DNA from: Arion vulgaris
Taxonomy: Eukaryota > Mollusca > Gastropoda > Stylommatophora > Arionidae
Length of the DNA: 64,000 nt
Direction of reading: 5' to 3'
Assembly (NCBI GenBank): GCA_020796225.1
Contig: CM036771.1
Coordinates: forward strand, 32,308,703-32,372,702
Position 1 is the stretch's first letter; every line of letters starts with the position of its first letter. The notes under the pieces were generated by a model, which searched no databases, was not told the DNA's origin, and worked only from the letters and a program-made list of their open reading frames with translations. The position numbers and the translations under genes are program-made. Positions 15,001 to 27,000 of the stretch are shown piece by piece.

Positions 15001-18000
15001 TATAGTTTGTTTATATATTTTTTAGTAGCCTCTTTCTTCATCTAGCTACATTTGATTGCGTTCTAGGAACTTGTTCACTGCATAAATATGGATGAACTAT
15101 CAAATTACGAATATAACATATACATCATTCATAGTAGAATCAAGTATATTTGTTACAAGTGAATAAGGCGGAACTCCAAAGGGAAGCAGCAGATCCTATG
15201 AATATAGGAAATAAATAGATAGAATAGAAGTATTAACAGCCTCCGAAAAAAAACAGTTTACCAAACACAGGATTCGAGCCATAACTTTAGTTCTTACGTC
15301 ACCCAGTGCATAGCCCTGCAGACGAGCATTTTTCATAGAAAAACTAGCTAGCCCTCCCAATAAAAGAGCTTCACTTAGTAGTGTCCATTTCAAACAGCAT
15401 CGACTACAGAACGCAGAAAGATCACATTCGACCGAACACTGCTTGCACACGCGATAAGCTTTTTGAAGCTACTATAAATGATGTGTGCATGTACTCGTAT
15501 ATTATATGGGTATACTTGTGTGTATGTATGTTGTTGTTTCGTCTCATATATATATAAACACAATAATTCTATCGAATCTGATCTTATCTTTCTGTGTTCT
15601 CCAGTCGATGCTGTTTGAAAAAGACTTAAATGAAACTCTTTTTTGTGAAAGTTAAATGCTTGTGTTCTGAAAAACGCTCGCTTGCAAGGCTAGGCAATGG
15701 ACGTCATAAGAAGTGTGGTTGTGGTTGGAATCCTGTGTTTGGTAAATTTATTTTCTAAGGCCCATAATAATTGTTACTTGTCTATTTATTTAGCATATTC
15801 ATTGGCTCCGCTGCTTCCGTTAAAAAGAAACCCTTATAGACCAGACATTGGTGCAGACCTCGGTGGTGACACTCTCATGCTTACCTTGAACTCTGCTCCC
15901 CCTACTGTAGAAACAATGATGTCACTTCCGCTTTGATCTATCCTAAAGACTGGTTGCTCTAGTAAAACGTTTTCTGAAGAAGACAAAAAGATTGTATGTG
16001 TTTATGTGAAGTTGCTGTGCAGTTATTTTTAGAAGAAATGTGAAATACGTCATGGAATTTGTCATGTTGTTAAGATAAACTGTATTCTCTCTTACTTTTC
16101 TCAATCCTGTTTTGTCTCACAGCGTCAAAATAAAAGATTTATAGAACGAGTTCTTGTGTGCACTTCATAAATAGTGCCGATTGAGGGCCTATGCCCCAAT
16201 TCGGGTTAAAAAGGCAAAGAGAGCGAGAGAGAGAGAGAGAGAGATTGGTAGCAGTAATAGGAGTGACATTAACAGCCTTATCAACACTATTAACAGTAGT
16301 ACTGGTAGCAATAGTAACTGAAGTAGCTGTATTAGTAGTAATATATGTAGCAAGCAATAGAAGTAACATAAGTAACAGTAACGTTTATATCAATACCAGT
16401 AGTAGCAATAGTATTAGACTCATTCGTAATAGTAGTGAAAGCAATAGTAAAGTTATCCTGAGAATAGTAGAAATACTAGTATCAGCTATATTAAAAGTAG
16501 CAATAGTAAAGGTAGCAATATTAAAAATAGCACTCTAAACTATCCAACGGTGACTACCACACACTCGACAGACAAGAACAGACTATCACCTTCCCACTCA
16601 GGATAGGAGATAACAGTCTGAACAAACACCTACACAGGATACGATTGTCCCCATCCCCACTGGGTTTCTGTGGTACCGCTGACCAAACTACAGAACATAT
16701 CTGTACGACTTTCCCTTATATGTCCTCCTTAGAAAGAAATGCTGGCCCTACAACTCAGCACTACGTTCAAAACTACGTGGCACCAGAGATGAGTTCCAGA
16801 CAACAGTCGATTTCATCTTAAGAACGTGCCTAACGGTATAATTATCAAAACTACATGGTACCAGAGATGAGCTCCAGACAACAGTCGACTTCATCATAAG
16901 AATGCGTCTAACGGTTTAATTATCAAAATTACATGGCACCAGAGATGAGTTCCAGACAACAGTCGACTTCATCATAAGAACACGTCTAACGGTATAATCA
17001 TCAAAACTACATGGCACCATAGATGAGCTCCAGACAACAGTCGACTTCATCATAAGAACACGTCTAACGGTATAATCATCAAAATAGCGATCGCAAAGAA
17101 GAAGAATAAGCAATATCAATAGTAATAGTAGTAATAGTAATAGTAGTAATAGTAGTAATAGTAATAGTAGTAATAGTAATAGTAGTAATAGTAATAGTAG
17201 TAATAGTAATAGTAGTAATAGTAGTAATAGTAATAGTAGTAATAGTAATAGTAGTAATAGTAATAGTAGTAATAGTAATAGTAGTAATAGTAATAGTAGT
17301 AATAGTAATAGTAATAGTAGTAATAGTAATAGTAGTAATAGTAGTAATAGTAGTAATAGTAATAGTAGTAATAGTAGTAATAGTAATAGTAGTAATAGTA
17401 ATAGTAGTAATAGTAATAGTAGTAATAGTAATAGTAGTAATAGTAGTAGTAATAGTAGTAATAGTAATAGTAGTAATAGTAATAGTAGTAATAGTAGTAA
17501 TAGTAATAGTAGTAATAGTAATAGTAGTAATAGTAATAGTAGTAATAGTAATAGTAGTAATAGTAATAGTAGTAATAGTAATAGTAGTAATAGTAATAGT
17601 AGTAATAGTAATAGTAGTAATAGTAATAGTAGTAATAGTAATAGTAGTAATAGTAATAGTAGTAATAGTAATAGTAGTAATAGTAGTAATAGTAGTAATA
17701 GTAATAGTAGTAATAGTAATAGTAATAGTAATAGTAGTAATAGTAGTAATAGTAATAGTAGTAATAGTAATAGTAGTAATAGTAGTAATAGTAATAGTAG
17801 TAATAATAATAGTAGTAATAGTATTAGTAACAATAGTAATAGTAGTAATAATAATAGTAGAAATACTAAAAGTAAAAGTATTAGTAGTAAGAGTAGGAAC
17901 AGCAAAAGTAGCAATAACAAACATATCAGCAATAATATCTACTGGATTGGTCCGCTTGCCCAGCGTGTTCGTAGCGCGTTGAGCGACGGGTGACAAGCCC

Positions 18001-21000
18001 CATGTGAGCACGGTTCAATTCCGTGGGCTGGCATAAAAGCCACACGTTCTTCAGATTTACGGTGTTCGTGGCACCGAACCGAAGAGTTACGATGTCCATG
18101 ACACCGAGCCGAAGGTTTACGATGTCCATGGCACCGAGCCGAAGGTTTACGATGTCCATGGCACCGAGCCGAAGGTTTACGATGTCCATGGCACCGAGCC
18201 GAAGGTTTACGATGTCCATGGCACCGAGCCGAAGGTTTACGATGTCCATGGCACCGAGCCGAAGGTTTACGATGTCCATGGCACTGAGCCGAAGAGCTGA
18301 AAGCTCAAGTGTTTCTGGAACCCCCAAAAAACAAAAAATATCTACTGAATGTGTAGTTGTGTTGCAACAACTTTAATTCTTCTTCTTCTTCGAACGCTCC
18401 ATATCGAACACTTGTTAACCACTCTGTGTGATTTGTATGTGATCTGAGCTTAAGAGCGATTGTACGTTGTGCTAGTTATGCACCTACAAATAGGCAAGTA
18501 CATCCGATTTCTTCGATGCTTTTAATTTACTAGGTAGCTTCCTAAGTCATACATCAGTCGACTCTTACGACATGATTTGTAGATCGCAAACTGTTACTAT
18601 TATATGCTCCCCTTGCGAGCACCGGCACCACACAGGTGGGAACTTGAATACATGGGCAAGTCTCAGACACTGGAACGAGTTCGAGAATTAGGCATTACGT
18701 TTGGATATGTCAGACAGTGTCGTCTTCGTGGTAGAGAGAGAAGATATAGTAACCAATTTCTCATGGGCACTGTGTCAAATGGACTTTGGGATGGCTGCTG
18801 CAGCGGAGAACAGAGCATGAATGAGAATGCCCAATGTGCCATGAAGTCGATCGCATAACATAACATAACTTGAATACAAATGTTAGTATCGTGAAAGAAA
18901 CGTTTGCAATGTGAAATGCTAAAAGAAAATATGAAAACTTACCTGAACCAATTTGTTCTGCTATTCGTTTACAGATCTGTTGTGTGCCACCTACAAGCTT
19001 TTGTTCCTGGAAGAATATATAACATCAATGACTACTTTTAAACTAATCGCAATAATGAAAATGAAAATCGTGGCATATCCCAAAGGACGTAGCCATCAAC
19101 CACAGTAAACAAGTCGTTGATTTTCTAGGCACCACTTATACGTTCAGTAGTTTGCCATTGCTTTCTGAACGGGTGGCGCCATCGTCCTTTGTTAAAATCA
19201 ACGGAAACAATTTGCAAGCAAACTGTCCGCAGCGTGATTCGAACTCAGAACGTCGGGGTTAATAGACCGAGTCACTAACCCCTAGGCCACAGACGCCACA
19301 TCGCAATAATAGGTATACTATTTATCTAACCTGAACTCTGACATTAAATGATAGAAGAAAACTAGTTACGACAGAGATAAAGTGTCTACACAGAATGATG
19401 GGGGTAACAAGAAGAGACTGGTTGAGAAATGAAGACATCAGGAAAAAAGTGGGTACAACATCAGCTCTGAACTTCATCAAGAAAAAACAAATTAAATAGT
19501 TCGACCACATAAGCAGATTACCAACAGACAGTGCACCTCAAAGAGAAATGTTGCTTCGATACAATGATTACCAACAGACAGTGCACCTCAAAGAGACAAT
19601 GGATAAAAAGCAAAATGTCGGCCACACAAAAGGTGGACTTCAGAGATAGCAGAGGCGACGAAGGACACTAGTTATGAAGCGCACAAAAGGGATCATTCTA
19701 GAAATCTCTTCTTATCCTGACTCTGTGAGACAAAACAGGATTGGGGAAGAAAGAAAGATTAATCAATTATGTCATCCACCTATTCGTCCAGTAGTTCACA
19801 CTAGGTGCTCGTCTCCACCTATTCGTCCAGTAGTTCACACTAGGTGCTCGTCTCCACCTATTCGTCCAGTAGTTCACACTAGGTGCTCGTCTCCACCTAT
19901 TCGTCCAGTAGTTCACACAGGTGCTGTCTCCACCTATTCGTCCTGTACTAGGTGCTCGTCTCCACCTATTCGTCCAGTAGTTCACACATTCAACATATTC
20001 ATGAATCCAAATATACATTAATCCACATATTCATTAATCCACATATTCATTAATCCACATATTCATTAATCCCCACACATTCATGCACAGATCAGTGTGC
20101 TCTCCGTCATGCGGTCTGTTAGGAGTCTCTGTGGCCTAGAGGCTAGGTGCTCGTCTCTCGTGCCAAAGATACCAGGTTTTGTTCCCTCGTGGAGCCATCT
20201 GGATATTTTTCCAGAGATCCCTGCTCTCAGTGTAGGTGAGATCGAGTTCCTAGTCCTATCGGAGACAAACAATAAAACGTAGATCCCGTGTTGAAATTGA
20301 ACAAGTAAAAGAACCTTTGGTAGTTCAAAATCGAGAAGAGTACGCTGGAAAGCCGCTGCCCGGGCAAAATTCATTAGAAAAAATATAAAAAAATAAAATT
20401 CCTACAATAAAAACCTTCAAAATTATATCGGGACCTCGCCTGTGCTACGGAGTTTCCACTGTAGTGCCTGCTTTGTGTTTCTTTGCTAATTTCTTCTTAG
20501 AGTATGCCAATCATATCTCCATCTTCTCTTCTATATATATAACAATAACAACAAATAAAGCAGAAATTACGTGGACATCACATACCTGTGCACCTCCCTG
20601 TGTGGCGTTCATTATGTGGATTCCACCCACTGATCTGTAGTGCCATAGAATGTAGAGAAGTGAGACCCCGTGGGGTCAACTGTGTTATTTAGACGTACTG
20701 AATCTGCAAGGATGTACTTGCCAGCACTAAATAATTGAGAACGTAATAACATTAGTGGTGTGACACAAATCTTAGAACATCATAGACAGAGAAGAGAAAA
20801 ACAAAGACATCCTACAAGACCTGAATATCAAGGAGTATTGTCTCATAAATAACATCATGTCACGGAAGGTAAAATAGTTTTGCCCCGTTAAACATCACAG
20901 TGGTTTGGAGAGAACGATAATGACAGGCATGGTTCCTGGAACACGAGGCAGGAGACGACCAAGACGAAGGTGGCAGCGGGACATAAACGAAACCTTGAAC

Positions 21001-24000
21001 ATAACGCTGGAAGAGGCAGGAGAACTTGCTAGAGAGAGTTTTTCAGGCGTGCTGTGGACATCCGGGAAATGCTGCTACTAACTTGTAACATTGCACCTTA
21101 GTAATAGTAGGTGTGTATAGTGTAGTAATAGTAGTAGTGTAGTAGATAATGTAATATATATAGTAATTGTAACTTAGTGTAGTAGTAGAGTAGTAGTAGT
21201 AGTAGTAGTAGTAGTAATAATAGTAGTAGCAGCAGCAGCAGCAGTAGGTGTTTTACAGTTAACTTGACGAAATTTATACCAATACAAGGAAAATGTGGGG
21301 AAAACATATTTCGGCTACAGTGTGTTTTTCAATTCAGTAGTGTGTGTGTGTGTGTGTGTGGGTGTATGCAGCTTAAGTGGTAGTGAGCTCAATCACGACC
21401 CGAGCGTAAATGGTTCTCTCTCTCTCTCTCTCACCGCCCAGACCATTATACCAGATGTCCCCATAAATTCTATTCATGTGGAAATTTGGTTCATGCAGGC
21501 TTAGCATTGGTGAGTTTTACGTCACATCTTCAGCACCATTTGGAGCTCTGGTGCTTATCCTTCGGCGATGTGTCCGGTTTCAGCCAGCGTTTACTCGATT
21601 CGCCTCCGTTCTGTAGCCATCTGGTGTTTTTACGTGTGGGGTAGCTAGCCCCACTCCCAACCTCATTAATCGCCTCTTACGACATGCGTGGCAGGTAACA
21701 GTGGTTCTATTATTTACACCCCAATTTGGGCCCCGGTAACCACTCGGGTCAAAATACGCGGCCAGCAGTTCAGTTTAGAAGCAAATATGTCCACGTAGAC
21801 CTCACCGATCAGAAAGCAATGGCAAACTACTTAACCTATAAGTGGTGCCTAGAAAAATTGACGACTCGTTTACTGTGGCTGATGGCAAAGTCATGCAAAG
21901 GATATATCCCGATTTACATTTTTAGTGAATGTGTTAGGATGACAAGAAATGAAATCTTTTGTTAGCACTGTGTGCGTTGCTCTAACATGAGATTCGCTTA
22001 TGTGTTTCCGGGACCCACAAAAGGAGCAAAGAATAGTAATACTGTGACCTACAAGCATGTCGTAAGAGGCGATAGATGTAGGGGGCATAGGGGAGCTACC
22101 CTAGTAAATAAAAAGCGTTGCAGAAATCGGATGTGCTGGCTTACTTGTAGGTGCATAACTGGCACAACTTATAATCGCTCTTAGGCTCAGATCACATACA
22201 AATGACAAAGAGTGGCTTAACATGTGGACGATATAGAGCGTTCGAAGAAGAAGAAGAAACATGAGATTAGTCTTAACTGATAGTCCAGCGTTATTTAGTG
22301 CAACACGTAAGCGTTAGCCTATCGACTCGGACCTAAGAGGGTTAAAGGTTCAATCTCACACTTGACATTCCCCACGCGAGAAAAGGAATTGTCCGTCCTG
22401 CCTCCTGCTTACGAAGGCCTAGAAATGTGAAGTAGCAGTAAGGTATGAGAAGGTTACGGAAAATACTTATTTTTTATCTTTTTTATTGTCCTAATAGTAA
22501 ATGACGTTGCAGAAATGAGGATGATGGTAATGATAAGGATGGCAAGGTTGAAGAAATATGATGGTGGTAATGGTGGTGACTAAGTTATTGACGGTGACGA
22601 TTATAAAGATGGTGTTGACGAAGATGATGATGGTGAAGATGATAGTTGTGAGGAAGATGTTAATTTGAAAAAAATAAAGCTTACTTTGTCCATGCGTATT
22701 TATCTATAAACTGTTGTACCGTCATCTGGTCCCACTCTTTGGCTTTTGGTGCTTTCCATGGGGCGTTCAATGGAATCTGATACAATAGAAAGTTTTTTAT
22801 GGGATTATTGAGATGGCTGATAAGTATATAGATGGATTGATAAGTGAATGGATGAGGAATCAATTTATAAGGGGACGGATGAGTAATGGATTTATAAGGG
22901 AACGGATGAGGAATGAATTTATAAGAAGATTGATAAGAAAATGGATGAGGAATGGATTGAAAAGAAGATTGGTGAGAAAATGGATGAGGAAGGAGTGGAC
23001 TGATTATAAAATGGATGAGGAATGGATTGATAAAAAAATGGATGAGAAATTGATTGAGAAAAGAATTGATGAGGAAGCTATTGAGAAGTGACCATTCAGA
23101 AGGTCTGGAAATACAGCTTCAGAATCCTGAATAATATATACAGCAGCTGTGTGCTATCAACTTTGCTGTACGGTTCGAAATTCGGAGAAGGGAAAACAAG
23201 ATATGTCCAAACTTTCTACCTTGCATAAAATTTGTCCGCAAAAGATCTTACGCGTATTCTGGCCAAATACTATCTCTAACCGAGAGCTGATGGAACAGTG
23301 TCAATAAAAGAATATGAGCATCATCATCATCTAATAGAGACGTTGGAGATGGATCAGACATGTGATACGCATGGAGACTAACTCTGTCACAAAAACTGCA
23401 CTGAAATGGATACCAGAGGGTAAGTGAAAAAGTGTAAGACTAAAAACGACTTGGAGGAGAACAGTCGAACAAGAACTAAAAAATAAATCATAGCTGGAAC
23501 ACAATACATGGGAAAGTGAACGAATAAAGAAGAATTGTGTGTATTTGCTGCTGCAATAAGTGCCAGGGCGTCACATACTAGAGAAAGAGAGAGGAGAGAG
23601 AGAGAGAGAGAGAGAGAAAGAATCAAATGATAAGTATGTTAAATTTGTCAGCTTAACTTTCACCCAATCAACAATCTAAAGAGACCGATTGAGAAATAAG
23701 ACATCAGGAAAAAGTGGTACAACATCAGTACTAAATTTCATCAAGAAACAACAAATTAAATGGTTCGACCACATAAGCAGATTACCAACAGACAGTGAAC
23801 CTCAAAGAACAATGCTGCTCAGACACAATGGGTACAAAGGAAAGGACAGGCCACGAAAAAGAAGGATCTCAGCGATAACAGAGGCGACGAAAGACACTAT
23901 CTACGAAGCGAACACAAAGGCCCGTTTTATAAACCTCTTCTTGACCTGACACTGAGGCAAAACAGGATTGGAGAAAAGAACAATCTAGCTCAGCAATAAA

Positions 24001-27000
24001 CCAATAAAGTTTAGAGGTTAACAGTCGGTCAACCAATCAGCTTACCTCACTTCCCATTTTGTGAACCAATCGGAGTATGTTATTCATATCCAACCATGAG
24101 ATCAGGCTGCCAATTGGTGGAAACACTGATTTAAATCGTTTTGTTTTTCCCTGAAACAAAAATTATTATAAATAGACATGGACTACTAAAATGAGTAATG
24201 TTTATGTGCTGAAAACGGTTACGGTGCAGAGAAACTTATTATTAACCCTTTTACTCAGTTCGTTTTGTGAAACTCCGAGGCATTTACATTGCAATGTATA
24301 TTGATAATTAGACTGTACACTGGCATTGCGTCATCATAAAAAGTACTGCGAGTCAGTATATCGGCATTGCGTCATCTTAAAAAGTACTTCTTCTTCTTCA
24401 CCTTTCAACTCCCAACGTAGCACAGGTCTTCAATAAACTTCTTCCAGCTCTTCATCTCTCTTGTCATCTCTTAAATATTGATATAAGGGAAACTGCACTA
24501 AAACTATGGAAAATGGTGAAACACGTTATAACAAAGTACTGTAATTTTACAAAATACAAAAACATTGATAATACACAGCAACGTTTCAACCAAAAGGTCT
24601 TTATCAAGCAAACGATACAACACAAGTGAAAAATTTAAGCACATTACATATAGACTATGACAGAGATATATTCCAACGGGCATAACATGAAAATCTGAAA
24701 TGTATGCCCGTTGGAATATATCTCTGTCGTAGTCATATGTAATGTGATGTGAATTTGTCACTCCTGTTGTATCGTTTTGCTTGATAAAGGCCTTTGCTGA
24801 AATGTTGCTATGTATTGCCACGAATATCGAAATAGGGGGAAGACTGCAGTAAAACTTGGTAAATAGTGAAACACGTACAAACAAAGTACTATAGTTTTAC
24901 AAAATACAGAAACAGTGACGATAAACAGCAACGTTTCGACCAACAAGGCCTTTATCAAGCAAACGAACAAACAGGAGTGACAAATTAAAATGAAACACAA
25001 ATGGACGACCAAATACAAACGTATCTAAGGAAAAGCTGGAATAAAAACGAATAACGAAATAAATGTAACACAAAAACACACATAAAAACTAGAAATAGAA
25101 CGGAAAAGAAACAATGAAACATCTAGTAAATATATAACTTGAATACATGCAAATATACCCATATAGAGTACAAAGCATAGGAAGAGAAAGTACTAAGAAG
25201 CATAAGAATGTAATACGTTGAGCCCGCGTGGTCGCAAGGTACCATACAAAGAAATCAACCGATTCTCCAGAGCAAATCGACTACGATCATCAGAGGAACA
25301 TGATCGGATGGCTGTGACCTGACATCGCAAGCTCCTGAATGGCCAGTATCATTGAAATGGGTAGCTACAGGGTCACAGAGCATTGGCGTATATCGCGCAA
25401 GTGTTGGGCGAATCGGTCACTGAGTCTCCTGCCGGTTTCCCCAATATAGGCCTTGTTGCACCGCTTGCAGATAATGGCATAGATAATATTACGGGACTCG
25501 CATGTGAAACTGTCTTCAACAACGAACGTGGCTTTTGGAAAAGACACCGTGCGGGTCTGTATGACATAAGCACAAGTGTTGCAGCGCCGACGGCCACACT
25601 GGATGGTGCCAAAATGACTCTGGATATTAGGCTTGAGGCGACTGTGAACCAACATATCCTTAAGGCTTCTGTCCGTCTGTACGCCACCAAAGGATAGTGT
25701 TGGAAGATTGAACGTGTCTCAGGATCAGACTGAAGAATGGAGAGATGACGGAATAAGACTTTCTTCACAAGGGAACTATGAGGGTGGAAAGTTAAGACAA
25801 GTTTCACCCTGTCAGAATTGGAAGTTCTATGCTGGTTAGAGAGAGCCTCCTGGCGAGAAATTTGCTGAACGCGCCGCATAGCAGAAGCAAGCACCTTATC
25901 CGGCGCTTACGAAAGAAATCCAGCATCTCGTGAGCTCTATCGAGAAAATCGTCGTCCTCGCTACAGAGGCGACGAAGGCGCAAGAGTTGAGAGAATGGTA
26001 AAGAATCACTACAAGCCTGGGAATGGGAAGAGGTATAAAGAAGAAACTATGTGCATCAGTAGGCTTGTAGTAAACTGATGTAGTGATGGTGGATAGGCTG
26101 ATAGTGATAGTGATGTCAAGAAAGTTGACACAAGAGGTAGAGATGTGTGATGTAAACCGAATAGCCGGATTGAAGACATTAATGAAATTAATGAAGCGTG
26201 ACAAATCGGCTTCAGGCATATCGGTAATGCCAATACAATCATCAATGTATCTATGATACACAGACGGAAGAGGGCCATCATAGGAATTCCATACTAGGTG
26301 CTCAAGATGACCCATGAATAGACAAGCATAACTGGGTCCCATTTTAGTACCCATGGCGACCCCACTGATCTGCTCAAAGAACTGGTCATTGAACTGAAAG
26401 GAGTTGAGAGTTAGTACTAGTTCTGCAAGACGAAGGAGAGCCGAGGTGGAGACAAGTGGGTTAGTTCTCCTGTCGAGAAAGAACTGGGGAGCTTGAAGTC
26501 CGTCGGAATGAGGTATGGAGGTGTACAATGAGCACACATCAAGGAGGAAGAGACGGTAAGTCCTGCCAGGCAACAACTCAATAGACGAAAAAACAGACAA
26601 GGTGTGGTTCGTATTTCAAGAATGAAGGTAGTGTGGTGACTATAGGATTGAAGATACTATCAAGAAATTCGGAGATATGTTCCGTAGGACAAGAGCAAGC
26701 AGAAACGATGGGCCTACCCGGATTGTTCAGTTTATGAATTTTGGGGAGCATATAAAGGCGGGTTTTCCTAAACAGCTATCGATGACACAAAGTGATGATG
26801 CGCCGGTAGGAAGGTCGTTAGAGGCAATTAAGTTCTTAATTACTGTACGGACTTTACTATTGTTAGATAGTGTTACATCAGAAGAACTAGTTTTATAGAA
26901 TTGGGTGTCAAGTAATTGGTTGCGGCCTTCCTGAAGGTATAGTTCTTTGCTCCATACCACTATTGCACCGCCTTTATCGGCGGGTTTGATAACAATGTCA

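Noticed and set aside
16916..18011. Long leucine-rich and Thr/Ile-rich minus-strand frames
   Set aside because: Direct translation of an AGT/AAT trinucleotide array.
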